Assembly (NCBI RefSeq): GCF_000182925.2
Contig: NC_026502.1
Location: forward strand, 496,001 to 560,000
Source: Neurospora crassa OR74A
Taxonomy: Eukaryota > Ascomycota > Sordariomycetes > Sordariales > Sordariaceae
Direction of reading: 5' to 3'
DNA length: 64,000 nucleotides
Part shown: positions 50,857 through 61,915 of the stretch, one piece after another
Numbering within the stretch: the first letter of the stretch is position 1
How the letters are laid out: every line of letters begins with the position of its first letter
Translations under genes and position numbers: made by a program
The notes under the pieces: model-generated
The model's database searches: none
What the model was told of the DNA's origin: nothing
The model's input: only the letters and a program-made list of their open reading frames with translations

Positions 50857-52053
50857 ATGTCTTCCCAGGACCCAAAACCAAAGAAGAACCTGATAATCGA
50901 TACCGACCTCTTCAGTGACGTCGAGTAGGTTTCTCCCTTCCTCCACACCCATTTCCCCTGAGGCCCACCACTCCTACTTGGGACTAACAAACGAAGCGAC
51001 GCCGGCGCCCTCCTCCTGGCATCCACCTCCCCTCACATCAACCTCCTTGGTGTTCTGGTCAACAAACCCTCCACCTACTCCGTCCTCGCCGCCTCCGCTA
51101 TTGTCTCATACTACACCCCTTCTCAAAGTAAATCCATCCCCATCGGCGTGTTCCGCCACCCAACCAGCGATGGCACTGTAATCCCCCTTCCTGACACCAC
51201 CTTTCTTGACGTGGTGCACTGGCACCTAGGGGAATTCGTTTCCAAAATCGCCTACCAGTTTGGCTCCCCTTCCTCCCCGGATTACGTCAAAAAGCCAGAG
51301 GGACCAAGCATACCATGGGGACACGCCGAAGACGCCTGGGACGCAGTTCACCTTTATCGAAAGCTACTTAGCGAAGCGGACGACGAGAGCGTGACAATTG
51401 TATCGATAGGGTTTCTTGATAACCTGTCACTTCTCCTCGACTCGCTATCTGATTCCTTTTCTCCATTGACTGGGCGCCAGTTGATCTCGCAGAAGGTGGC
51501 AGAGCTGGTGGTCATGGGCGGTCGGTACCCAGAGGGAAGAAGTTGGAATTTCTTTGGTTCTGACCCTGATTCACCTCATCATAATGGGGGACGCGGACTG
51601 GGATTGGGACCAAAGGGGACGGCGAATGTAGTTAATAATTGGCCGACACTTCAAAGAGATGGGTGGAAGGGAAGGGTGGTGTACGTCAGTGATGAAGTTG
51701 GTGGGAATGTCCTAACCGGCGCAGAGTTGGTGAAGAAGGGGCCAAAGGGGGATCCGGTCGGTCGTGCTTATGGGTATTATGCTTATGGCGAGGCTAGACC
51801 GAGTTGGGATCCGGTGGCGGTGTTGTATGCCATTGATGGATTGGGGGAGCTGTTCAAGTATGATGAGCGATACGGACATGGAAGGAACTGGGTGAATGAA
51901 AAAGATGGATCAAATAGGTGGATTTTGGAAGTGGAGACGAAGAATCAGTTTGTGCTGGCGTTGAAGGCAGATCATGAGACGGTGGCGAGGGAGATTGATG
52001 GCTTGTTTCTCGAGGGAGTGTTGAGCGCGGTCACGGAAAGGGATGGCCCGTGA
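50857..52053 (+). CDS. Inosine-uridine preferring nucleoside hydrolase family protein (374 aa)
   Basis: Exons 50857-50924 and 50997-52053; the 72-nt intron splits an Asp codon. The N-terminal calcium and ribose-binding signature is rebuilt by splicing: LIIDTDLFSDVDDAGALLLA (residues 12-31). A second acidic site is kept as SWDPVAVLYAIDG in the C-terminal third. Other family blocks are INLLGVLVNKPS, VTIVSIGFLDNLSLLL, ELVVMGGRYPEG and GTANVVNNWPT. The enzymes cleave the N-glycosidic bond of nucleosides to base plus ribose for salvage. The usual NPNAH- and EFN-like elements are replaced by variants here, so substrate preference is uncertain. An in-frame upstream ATG at 50713 is less likely, since it adds 48 residues without family similarity. 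Confidence 0.9.
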
Positions 52054-53104
52054 CCTACTGTATCGAGAAGACGGGCAGGTCCCAAGTTCTGAGCCGGTCA
52101 GCCACTTGGAAACCACTGCACTCGTTCGAACCCGGTGCTTCCCCGACTTTGCCTTCCACTTGAGGTTGAAAGGAAGAAAAGGACTACGGCGGGGAAAAGC
52201 GAAGATACATCAGCGTTCATTCAGTACTTGTACTATAATTATACCATAAGGATGATTACGCCGAGATCTCAATCATAGTGTATTCAGTTTTTCCCTAGTA
52301 CTAGCAGAATGACTCAGCTACATCATACACGACACAAGCGCTTCTTGTGACAAGGGTCTGCTCCAAAACTTCATACAAGAAAGATAAGAGGACAACCACA
52401 TCCAAATCAACAAAGAAATTAGACAAGGTATGTCAACCATCCACAATGCATTTTGGTTTGATACTGTCTTATCGCATCAAATATGGTTGGGATACCTGCT
52501 GACTTGCGAAGAGTAGTGTGCGTAGTAAGTAAGGTCCTTCGCTAACAAACAAACTTTGAAGGGGGTGATGATGTATATATGATAAGTGCCTGTAAGCATC
52601 ATGTCTAACTATCGCATTTGCATTTGATCGCTGGTGGCTGCTTGGTAATAAGTGGAAAAAGGGATAACCATATGGATTATGAATACTTGATATGATTTGT
52701 CTCTGCAAGGTCTTCTTCCTTCAAACTTCAACTGCTTACTTAGACTGCTTCAAGCCTTAGTAAGTCATATCCTCCTTGCTGATAAGCAAGAAAAATGACA
52801 GAGGTACCAGGTATCTGTGAATAACCTAAAGCGTGAAGTGATAGCACCAACAGCCGCTCCAATTTAACTTCATCATAAACCTCATCCCCTTTCCCATTCC
52901 TTTTTTGTTAAGATATGTACACTCATCAATCCCACTCTCTTATCTCTATCTTTTCCCCTTTGCCATCTCTCGTCTAGAACCAGTAGACCCCGCCACACCA
53001 CTCGCCCTCCCTCTTCCCCTCTTAGTAGTAGTAGTAGGAGTAGTAGGATTTCCCTCCTCCGCCGCCGCCACATGCAGACTCTGGGTACGTTGCTGAAGTA
53101 AGCT
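52054..53104. other. Convergent 3' region between the nucleoside hydrolase and taf4
   Basis: About 1 kb between two genes that end toward each other. It should hold both 3' UTRs. No coding feature seen. Confidence 0.6.
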
Positions 53105-55843
53105 CTACTTGACCTCATCCACCTTTGTCCTCGGCGGCTCATCGAGCCTGGTATATGCCTCCTGGATAGCTCTAACCTCAATCCCGTCCATCTCCAGCGC
53201 CACCAACCAATCCCTCAACTGGATATTCTTCCCTTGCTCACTACTCTCTCTCCACATGCCCAGTCGGTTCTTTTGGTTCTCCGATGTCAACTGCTGCGGT
53301 TTATTGTCCGCTACACCTGCCGCTCCGCCTTTACCTGCGGGCGTGGAAAGACCATCGCCGCCTAGAGATGTGCGAGGGGTGCTAGCGCCTGAACCACCAC
53401 CGCCGCCACCGCCGCCACCACCGCCTGCGCCGGCGTTCATCCATGAGTAGGATTTACCTTTTTTGCGACCGAAGCCGCCCATGATGGCGTTGAGCGTCTG
53501 GTTAGCTGAAGCGGTGGACGAGGTCTCGGCGAGCTTAGCGGCTGCGGCGCCCCGCTTGAGTTCCTTCTTCGAGGGGAGCTTGCCGTCGGCGTCGGCGGTG
53601 GTGGGAGTGCCGGGGGCGACGGAGCCAGCTCGAGAGCCGGTGCCGCCCGTGGCGGTGTCGGGGTTTTGACGCTTTTGGCGCTTGCGAAGACGGGCTTCTT
53701 CGAGGTTGCGGTCGGCGCGAGCGGTGTCGCGCAGAGCGGTGGTGAGGTTGTGTTTGGTGAGGTTAGGGTCGTTGAGTTTGGCGGCATCGTAGGAGCCTGG
53801 AGCACGGGTTAGTGATGTGTTGAATTACGGGAAGGGCAAGGGAGTACACATACGTTTCAGGGGGTTGGGCTGAGGACCGACGCCAGCAGCGGCGGCTTCC
53901 ATGCCTTCTTGAAGGGCATCGTTAAGCCCCGTTTTCAAAGGCACGGCCACATCAGCCCATTCCGCAGGAACCTCTCCACGAGAAGTCGTCTGGCGGTTGA
54001 TGGCAATGGTGTGCGCAGACTCGATGATCTGCCGGATTCGGTACTTGGTCGCAATCGACAGCAGAGCGATTTGGTCACTCAGATATGAATCAACCGGGAT
54101 CCACGAGCTGGTGACGGTAACAAGAGCACCGCCTTCGCCCGTCTTTGTGCTCACCGTGACCTTGGGCTGCGTTTGCGCAGGGTCGTTGGCTGGTTTGCTC
54201 TTGTTGACTGCACTACCGCCCTTGAGCTCGCTGTTGAGCTCCAGTCCGTACTCCTTGGCAATCTTTTGGGCCTTCCAGTGCAGCGGCGCCACTTCCAAGA
54301 AAGGCGTTCTCATCTCGTTTGCCCTCGTCAGGGCCAACCGATGGGCTGCTTCATCCCAAGCCTTCTTTGCCAGCTCCTTCTCAAACTCCTCTTGGCTTTT
54401 GCCGTCCAGAGGTTGCGAGGCCTGATTGGCCCACCCGGCACCGTAAAAAGAAGCCTTACTTCCCGGTGGGTTTGCGGGCAGACCAGTCCTCGCATCCTGA
54501 GAGAAAGACCCGGCATAGTAGTCAGCTAATGCTTGCTCTTCAGCACGCAAATCGACACCAGTACCAGCCAAAGAGTCCGTGACGTCATATTCGGTTTCCT
54601 TCACCGGTCGCTCAACAGGCTTCTGAGGGGGGCCCATAGCGCCACCGGCGGCGGGGGTTGTCGGAGCTGGTGGTGGTGGGCCGATAGGCGCCATGGTAGC
54701 CGTCGTATATTGCTGGTTCTGCGCATTCTGAGCGGCCTGGGCTCCCATGGCATGGACTGGCTGAGGAGTGGAGGGCCCATGGGCGGACAAATTAGGCGGA
54801 GCTAGTGATGGCGTTGCCAGACCAGGTGTCACTGGGCCAGGTGTTGTTGAGGCGGGTTGGACTGGAGGCATGGATAGCCTGCTCTCGGGCATCTGCAAGC
54901 CCGCGCCGTGTGAAAGAGCAGGACCTGGTCCGGGAGTTGTGGCCTGGGTCGGACCCGGGGAAGGCACAGCCAAAGGCGTGGATGGCTGAGAAACGCTTCC
55001 GTTGGTGAAGGACTGGGTGTATTGCTGCAGACCTGGCGATTGTATCGTCGCAAACTTGGGACTAGCTGCTGGCGGCGTCGGGGCCGCGGCCGACTGAGGC
55101 GTAGTGGCGTAGTTCTGGGGAAGGTAAGGCGAGCCCGGCTGAGAGGCAGGACTTGCGCCGGTCTGGGGACGCTGCTGGTTCGGCGGTATCGAGAACTGCG
55201 CTTGGGTGGTGGGCGCCGGAGAGGGTGTGTGCTGCGGACGAGCAAACTGCGGTTGCTGGTGGACTGGCGGGCTAGGGTGTTGGATCTGAGGTTGCTGCAA
55301 CTGGGCCTGGGGATGCTGGAGTTGTGGATGATGTTGCTGTTGTTGCGGCTGCGGGACATGCTGCTGCTGCTGCTGAGGATGTTGGGGGTGTTGTGGTTGT
55401 TGTTGAGCGTGTTGCTGGTGAGTTGGGGCTTGCTGGTGCCCTTGCTGATGGACCTGTTGCTGTACACGTTGCTGCGGCTGCTGTTGCTGTTGTTGTTGCG
55501 GCGGCGGCGGTTGGGTCTGCTGTTGGCTATGTTGTTGCAACTGTTGGGGAATTTGGCGAGGCTGGACATGCTGCTGAGGTTGCTGGGCGCGTTGCTGCAG
55601 CTGTTGCTGAGCAAGGGCTTGGGCTTGTTGTTGAGCGAGCATCTGGGCACGTTGTTGCTGTTGTTGCTGGAGCTGGAACTGTTGCAACTGCGGCGACATT
55701 TGTGGTGGTTGCTGCTGCTGCTGCAACTGAGGTTGTTGTTGTTGTTGTTGTTGTTGTTGTTGCAACTGAGGCTGCTGCTGTTGTAACTGAGGCTGCTGCT
55801 GTTGCAACTGAGGCATCTGAGGCTGTTGCGGTGGTTGCGCCAT
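53105..55843 (-). CDS. taf4: Transcription initiation factor TFIID subunit 4 (TAF4)
   Basis: Reverse strand, exons 55843-53854 and 53796-53105 (57-nt intron splitting an Arg codon); 893 aa. Residues 1-~190 are almost pure Gln/Pro with His (CAG/CAA-type codons), followed by a Pro/Ser/Ala/Thr/Gln-rich stretch to about residue 410. The conserved TAF4 region follows (DVTDSLAGTGVDLRAEEQAL, ADYYAGSFSQDARTG), with VTVTSSWIPVDSYLSDQIAL and IRQIIESAHTIAINRQTT as the histone-fold-associated part. The C-terminus reads LRDWLVALEMDGIEVRAIQE. TAF4 pairs with TAF12 through a histone fold and scaffolds TFIID at RNA polymerase II promoters. The start is the ATG giving MAQPPQQPQ; an upstream in-frame extension of 35 codons lacks similarity. 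It shares an upstream region with ysh1 (divergent). Confidence 0.93.
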
Positions 55844-56825
55844 GGTGATGGGGCGCCCTTGGGGTGGACAGATGAAGGTCGTCGTTGATAATAAGCAGCT
55901 ATTCCTTGTCCTCCAGCTGACGGCGAGGCTGAGCTCCCAACTGATCAAGTGCTCAGGTTCCCGTCACCGTAAACCCAAGTGGAAGCAGGCGAACCTGCGC
56001 TGCCCCTCTAGCTACGCCGTGTCTCTCCTTCCATACGCCGGTCGCTCGTATCGATCGGTGTCCGAGTTGGTCGATGTATTTCTCGCTCGTTGGAGTATCG
56101 TCGTGGTCGACAATTAATTGTCGTTTGGATCCGCGGGAGTGATGGCGACGGTGGGAGGTTATGAATCGGATTGTTGGGTGAAGCACTGGAGGAGGGGAGG
56201 TCGAGGTCGGGTGGTCGGAGAAAGAATGACGAACAATAAAATCGAAAAGAGGGACTCTCGCACACGAAGAACGACGGGACCAGTTGCTGCCCGCCGCTGC
56301 AGGTTCAATTGCTTGTTGCTAGCGGCGGCACGAGCTCCACTGAACCTCAACAAGGGTCGCGTCTGGTACGTACAATGAAGTGAGTGAGCCAGTCACGTGT
56401 GAGATTGGTGGAAAATAGTGGGGCATTTGGCCGTTGACGGTTGTTGTGCGGCTGGCTTGGGACCGAAGAGGGACTTCCGGCAGGCAAATCAGCCGCCAAC
56501 TTCAACCTCACTTCATTCAACGAGCACTTGCCATCTTCATCCAAAACGCATTCAACATCCATCAACGAAATCACATCAAGGGCGCCATCCATATTCACGG
56601 CGCGTACTAATCCGTGATATTCCGTCTTTCTTCTCACGTCGACTGAGCCACGTCATCTCGCAATTGACGTGCGTAATTCGCGTTTCAAATCGCATCGAAA
56701 CCGCCACACTTTGCCAATCAAACAATCGCAGTCAGCAGCTTGAAAGTTCCCAAGTATATACAGGGCGACGGTGGGAAAGCAAGGATTTACGCGTGGAGCG
56801 AACGAACCAAAAGAATACCTAAGCC
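55844..56825. promoter_or_regulatory. Divergent promoter region between taf4 and ysh1
   Basis: A 982-bp interval between two start codons pointing outward, so it must contain both promoters and leaders. No ORF with recognisable content. No specific factor site is claimed. Confidence 0.6.
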
Positions 56826-59800
56826 ATGGCTTCCAAGCGGAAGGCTTCGGCAATGGCGACGGAGCCAGAGGAGCCGGTCGACCCAGCGGATGAACTCATG
56901 TTCCTCAACCTCGGCGGAGGCAACGAAGTCGGCCGATCATGTCACATCATCCAGTACAAGGGCAAAACCGTTATGGTGCGCAAAATCAACCAAAATCAAT
57001 CACTCCTCCCAACGAACATGGGCTGACCTCTCCGTGGGTTGTTGTAGCTTGATGCTGGCCAACATCCAGCATATGATGGCCTAGCTGCCCTTCCATTCTT
57101 TGATGACTTCGATCTCAGCACAGTAGATGTCCTCTTGATCAGCCAGTAAGCCCAACCCCCTTCACCCCCTTTTTTTGCCATGGCCTACAATTATATGTAT
57201 GCCCGTCTATCCGCGAGAGACAGTGCCGCAGTGTTTGGCTTGGGACAAGATGGGTTGATGATCGAGCTGGGCTCTGGATATACGCCATCGCCAGTGACTG
57301 ACACGTTGCTCTATGGTCTCTGCGGTTCTTGTCCGCTTTGCAGCATTGTACCGTCCATCATATACATGTATTCAGGAAATGAAAATACAAAAGAATTTGT
57401 CGCCATTGCCCGCTCTTCTCCTTTTCCCCCTCCCATCTTGTCTGCCACTCGCGCTGCATGTTCTCTGTGAAGCACTGTCCTCGCCCATAGTCGCCTACCT
57501 GGTCCAGACCTTAGCCGAGACTGACTGCCCACTCTCTAGTTTTCATATCGACCATGCCGCCTCGTTACCATATGTCTTGGCCAAGACCAACTTCCGAGGC
57601 CGTGTCTTCATGACACATGCCACCAAGGCTATCTACAAATGGCTTATCCAGGACAGTGTCCGTGTTGGCAACACATCGTCGAACCCGCAATCGTCGCTCG
57701 TCTACACCGAGGAGGACCATCTCAAGACCTTTCCCATGATCGAGGCCATCGACTACAATACTACCCACACCATCTCCTCCATCCGCATCACACCATACCC
57801 AGCCGGCCACGTCCTTGGCGCCGCCATGTTTCTGATTGAGATCGCCGGCCTCAAGATCTTCTTCACTGGCGACTATTCCCGTGAAGAAGACAGGCATCTT
57901 ATCTCTGCCAAAGTCCCCAAGGGTGTCAAGATCGACGTCCTCATCACCGAGTCCACCTACGGTATCGCCTCGCACATTCCCCGACCAGAACGTGAACAGG
58001 CCCTCATGAAATCCATCACCGGCATCCTTAACAGAGGCGGCCGCGTCCTCATGCCCGTCTTCGCCCTCGGTCGAGCCCAGGAGCTCCTCCTCATCCTCGA
58101 CGAGTACTGGGGCAAGCACGCCGAATACCAGAAATACCCCATCTACTACGCCTCCAACCTCGCGCGCAAGTGTATGCTTGTCTACCAGACCTATGTCGGC
58201 TCCATGAACGACAACATCAAGCGGCTGTTCCGCGAGCGTCTGGCCGAGTCCGAGTCCTCCGGTGACGGTGCCGGCAAGGGAGGACCATGGGACTTTAGGT
58301 TCATCCGCTCCCTCAAGAGCCTTGACCGCTTCGAGGACGTCGGCGGCTGCGTCATGCTTGCCTCCCCTGGTATGCTCCAAAATGGCGTCAGTCGCGAGCT
58401 GCTGGAGCGATGGGCGCCGAGCGAGAAGAACGGCGTTATCATCACCGGTTACTCCGTCGAGGGCACCATGGCCAAGCAGCTCCTTCAAGAGCCAGAGCAG
58501 ATTCAAGCCGTCATGTCTCGCAACATTGCCGGTGCCCGCCGCGGCCCCGGTGGTGACGCCGAGAAGGTCATGATCCCCCGTCGCTGCACCGTCCAGGAGT
58601 TCTCCTTTGCTGCGCACGTTGACGGCGTGGAAAACAGGGAGTTCATCGAGGAAGTCGCCGCCCCCGTCGTCATCCTCGTTCACGGCGAGGTGCACAACAT
58701 GATGCGTCTCAAGTCCAAGCTTCTTTCGCTCAACGCGACCAAGGAACACAAAGTCAAGGTGTTCAGCCCCAGAAACTGCGAGGAGCTTCGCATCCCTTTC
58801 AAGACGGACAAAGTCGCCAAGGTGGTGGGCAAGCTTGCGTCCATCCCGCCTTCTTTAAAGGAAGCCAAGACCGGGCATGACGGACCTCTTCCCTCCTCTA
58901 CCGAACCTCAGCTTATCACTGGTGTTTTGGTGCAAAACGACTTCAAAATGTCCCTGATGGCTCCGGAGGATCTCAGAGAGTATGCTGGCTTGACGACCAC
59001 CACTATTGCGTGCAAGCAGCGTTTGAAGCTGAGTGCCGCTGGTATTGACCTCATCAAGTGGGGTCTCGAAGGAACCTTTGGTGCCGTCGAAGAACTCCCC
59101 GAAGTGAAGCCAAAGCTGGAGATCGTTAAGAGCGAGAACGGCGATACCAAGATGGAAGAAGCTGATGAGGAGTTGCCCCACGGTGACGACGTGGTAGCCG
59201 CTTACCTGGTCATGGGATGCGTCACCGTCCGCTACCGTGCCAGCGGCGAGGTAGAACTAGAGTGGGAAGGCAACATGCTCAACGACGGCATTGCTGATGC
59301 CGTGATGGCCGTGTTGCTTGGTATTGAGAGTAGTCCAGCTGCCGTGAAGCGTATGTCCCTTTTTCCCGTTCCCTTCCCGTTCTTATTCCCCTTTCCCTTC
59401 CCCTGGCCCATTTCTTCTTACATATCCCATACTAACTCCAATCCAGGCTCGGCCACCAAAAACCCCCACACCCACTCCCCTCTCCCCGCCGACAAAAACC
59501 CTCACTCACACCTCACCCCCGAAGACCGTTTCTTCCGCCTATGCATGTTCCTCGAAGCCCAATTCGGCCAAGACAACGTCTCCCCCATCGTCGAGCCCAA
59601 ACTTCCCCCGCTTTCACCCACCACGAAGGCTATTACCTCCCCCTCGGAGGAGACCGCCAAATCCTCCGACGTCAAGTCTGACGCAGACGCCGACGCCTCC
59701 ATGGACGTCTCCGAGGAAGACGAAGACGAACAACAACTCAAGGCACGCGAACGCGCGGAGGTGGAAAGACTAGAGAGAATGGGTATTCCCAAACCCGGGG

Positions 59801-59940
59801 TGCGCATCAAGGTGGATAAGATGGAGGCCAAAGTCTGGTTGGAGGATTTGGAGGTGGAGTGTGCGAACAAGATCTTCAGAGAGCGGGTGAGGGCTGTGGT
59901 GGAGCGGGCGGTGGAGGTTGTGGCGCCGCTTTGGGGGTGA
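56826..59940 (+). CDS. ysh1: Pre-mRNA 3'-end processing endonuclease Ysh1/CPSF73
   Basis: Exons 56826-56975, 57048-57145, 57540-59350 and 59447-59940 (introns of 72, 394 and 96 nt); 850 aa. A metallo-beta-lactamase domain carries the zinc-binding H83-F-H85-I-D87-H88 motif, whose first His codon is split by the 394-nt intron. Further metal-site and beta-CASP blocks are [64 protein letters not shown] and [18 protein letters not shown]. The C-terminal CPSF73-100 region ends in an acidic linker and helical tail. The protein cuts pre-mRNA at the poly(A) site within the CPF/CPSF complex in the nucleus. The fourth exon follows a 96-nt intron that is a multiple of three and stop-free, so retention would insert 32 residues without breaking frame. 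All catalytic residues are present. Confidence 0.95.
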
Positions 59941-60613
59941 GATTGGTTTGAGGAGTCTGGGTTTGGGTCTTTAAGGGGTGGTGGGAGAGTGAGAGGGGTG
60001 ATGGGAGAGAAGGAAGGGAGGGGGATGGGGGCTGTGAGATGGGAACTAAAATGAGAGGGGAAAAAAAATGGACAAAGGAGGCAGGGTGTGGTTTCTCACT
60101 GGGCAGAATGAAAGGTGGACATCTTGGAGGAGGAAAGGTATGATAGAATGAAAGGTTTTTTTTTTTTTGGGGTGGGTGGATGAGAGGGAACTTGCAAAAG
60201 GGCATCAACGAAACAACGAAATAATAGGTAACCTTTTTGTTGCCCTTGAGTTCGAAGTCTTTAATGGATTGTATCTGTTACCTGTCTATTTACCCTTTCT
60301 TGGCTACCTACTTCTACTTTCATTCAAGTTTAAACAAAATTCACATGGTTTAAGTTCAGGTGGTGCGGTAGTTGACTGCATCCATTGTCAGAGGTATGTA
60401 TGTAACTGACCGATGGGAGACACTCGTCCTTGACAAAATGGTTGAGACCTGTGACATTACACGCTGGGTAGGTATACTCTTACCACGCATCCAAGCGTCC
60501 AGTCCCTATCACGCCTTTGCACTTGATCTCTAGGCATTTTCTGCTCAGAAATATCCCAAAAGGTACAGCCCCTGATCACCAGTTCCCTCCCCGGTTTGAT
60601 CTGTTGCTCATAT
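59941..60613. other. Convergent 3' region between ysh1 and the PNP-domain gene
   Basis: Purine-rich for the first ~250 bases on the + strand (spurious Pro/Ser ORF on the other), then AT-richer. Holds the two 3' UTRs. No coding feature seen. Confidence 0.55.
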
Positions 60614-61915
60614 TCATATCTCTCCCCAACTTGCCGCTCTCCCCCAGTTATCACCAATTCTAACATTGTTAGTACCCCCTCCAGTACTATGTACGCCACC
60701 CATCACTACGTTGCTTCCGCTCACCGTTCCGTGAATCACAGCATGGTGACCTGATCCTGAACCATAAGACGAAGGATCCCTTCCAGTCACCATTGGTGTC
60801 ACGCAATGTTCCAGGACTGCCTTGGCTACCGAAACAGCCGTCGCGGCAGCATAGTCCTGCCACCCCTTGTTTTTGTGGCTGTCAGCATAATCACATACAC
60901 CCTTGATCACAATACAAGGCAACTGATCCCAAACGCCTGCCCCTTCCATCTCCACACCGATGACGCCCCTTTCGGCGAGCTCCTGCCGGTGCTTGGCAGA
61001 ACGAATCACCCCGTCTCCGGACCCCATCCGACCAACAAAGACACGAAGTGGGAAGAAGGCCGGCTGATCTGATATCTGCATTTGGGCCGCCAGTCTCTCC
61101 CTATGAACTAGACGACTGAGATCACAGTGGAGATCATCGCACGACAGTCCCATGGATCGCTCGCAGGTAGACGACCCCTGTGCGGCACAAAGACTGCAGT
61201 CCGAGGAGGAGGAGGAGGAGGAGGAGGGGCCATGATGTTTGTGTTCATATGAACAATCGAACAGCTTGTCCTTGTGTGCTCCTGGATACTTGTATTTGCC
61301 CAACTTTCGCTGTTTTGGATGGCCGTCGTGCTTTCTCTGGAGCATCTGGAGGTATTGAGCCGCGTCATCTTCAACGCCATCGCGAATGGATTCAACCTCC
61401 AGTAACCGGAGCATGCTACGGATATGCTGGGTGGGCCTGCCCAGGCTGTCCTCGATGCTGTCTTTGACAAGAAACCGGTCCGATAGCTGTCTCCCAAAGT
61501 CGTACTGAATCAGGATATTGCTGATAATGACATCGCCGAGAAGTATCTCCTCCTCCTTTTCTTCTTTGGTGAAAGGCATGCCGCCGCAAATGCCGACTAC
61601 GAGGACCAGGGAAAGGTTGGGGTAGCTGGATCGGAGACTCGCCGTCGCCCCGGCAGCTCCTACCTTTCCCATGTTGGGGAGGAGGACCAGGACAACGTTG
61701 AAGCTCGAGATCCGCCCATTTCTATAAGTGTTTGGGTCGCCGGGTGCTCGGCCAAATGGGTGTTGGTCACCCTTGACGTCCCAAACTTGGTCGATGAGCA
61801 AGGAAATGGCGTCGTATTCGAGAGGGAGGGCGCAGACAATCGCAATTTGGAAGTCATCTCGGCTTGTAGGACGGGCAAACTCCTGACGTTGGCCAGCGGC
61901 CAGTGAGGTCGCCAT
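60614..61915 (-). CDS. PNP/UDP-phosphorylase-fold protein with C-terminal amyloid-like motif (candidate effector)
   Basis: Reverse strand, single exon, 433 aa, starting at the ATG giving MATSLAAGQR; 40 extra in-frame upstream codons lack similarity. Residues ~20-372 are a nucleoside phosphorylase (PNP_UDP_1) domain of the fungal NLR-associated type: FQIAIVCALPLEYDAISLL (22-40), NMGKVGAAGATAS, VVGICGG (106-112), LLGDVIISN, VEMEGAGVWD (321-330) and GVCDYADSHKNKGWQDYAAA (339-358). A poly-Ser run near the middle is encoded by a TCC repeat. After a Gly/Ser linker, residues 392-423 form a Gly/Asn/Val motif (HGTVSGSNVVMGG to RIGDN) matching the N-terminus of the divergently transcribed NLR. Family knowledge: such domains act as fused effectors of fungal NLRs, and related immune PNP domains can cleave ATP or other purine nucleosides. 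Inferred role: stand-alone effector switched on by the neighbouring receptor through amyloid templating. Confidence 0.88.
   Translation of the reverse strand: MATSLAAGQRQEFARPTSRDDFQIAIVCALPLEYDAISLLIDQVWDVKGDQHPFGRAPGDPNTYRNGRISSFNVVLVLLPNMGKVGAAGATASLRSSYPNLSLVLVVGICGGMPFTKEEKEEEILLGDVIISNILIQYDFGRQLSDRFLVKDSIEDSLGRPTQHIRSMLRLLEVESIRDGVEDDAAQYLQMLQRKHDGHPKQRKLGKYKYPGAHKDKLFDCSYEHKHHGPSSSSSSSSDCSLCAAQGSSTCERSMGLSCDDLHCDLSRLVHRERLAAQMQISDQPAFFPLRVFVGRMGSGDGVIRSAKHRQELAERGVIGVEMEGAGVWDQLPCIVIKGVCDYADSHKNKGWQDYAAATAVSVAKAVLEHCVTPMVTGRDPSSYGSGSGHHAVIHGTVSGSNVVMGGVHSTGGGTNNVRIGDNWGRAASWGEI
60647..60742 (-). other. Candidate amyloid-signalling motif, effector copy (residues 392-423)
   Basis: The 32-residue segment begins AVIHGTVSGSNVVMGG and ends TNNVRIGDN, 10 residues before the stop. 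Alternating hydrophobic and small residues with paired Gly and Asn are the hallmark of fungal NLR amyloid motifs (HET-s r, sigma and PP types). It aligns without gaps to residues 14-45 of the NLR with 14 identities. Confidence 0.72.

Noticed and set aside
52110-52145. GTTCGAACCC, a tRNA T-loop-like string
   Set aside because: Flanking bases do not form the T stem, and no D or anticodon arm lies upstream.
55022-55848. Leu-rich and Val/Ala-rich + strand ORFs of 254 and 174 aa
   Set aside because: Antisense of the Gln-rich N-terminus of TAF4.
57180-57470. 96-residue ORF inside the large ysh1 intron
   Set aside because: No domain; it lies between well-supported exons whose join restores the HxHxDH motif.
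57565-58749. 394-residue reverse-strand ORF
   Set aside because: Antisense shadow of ysh1.
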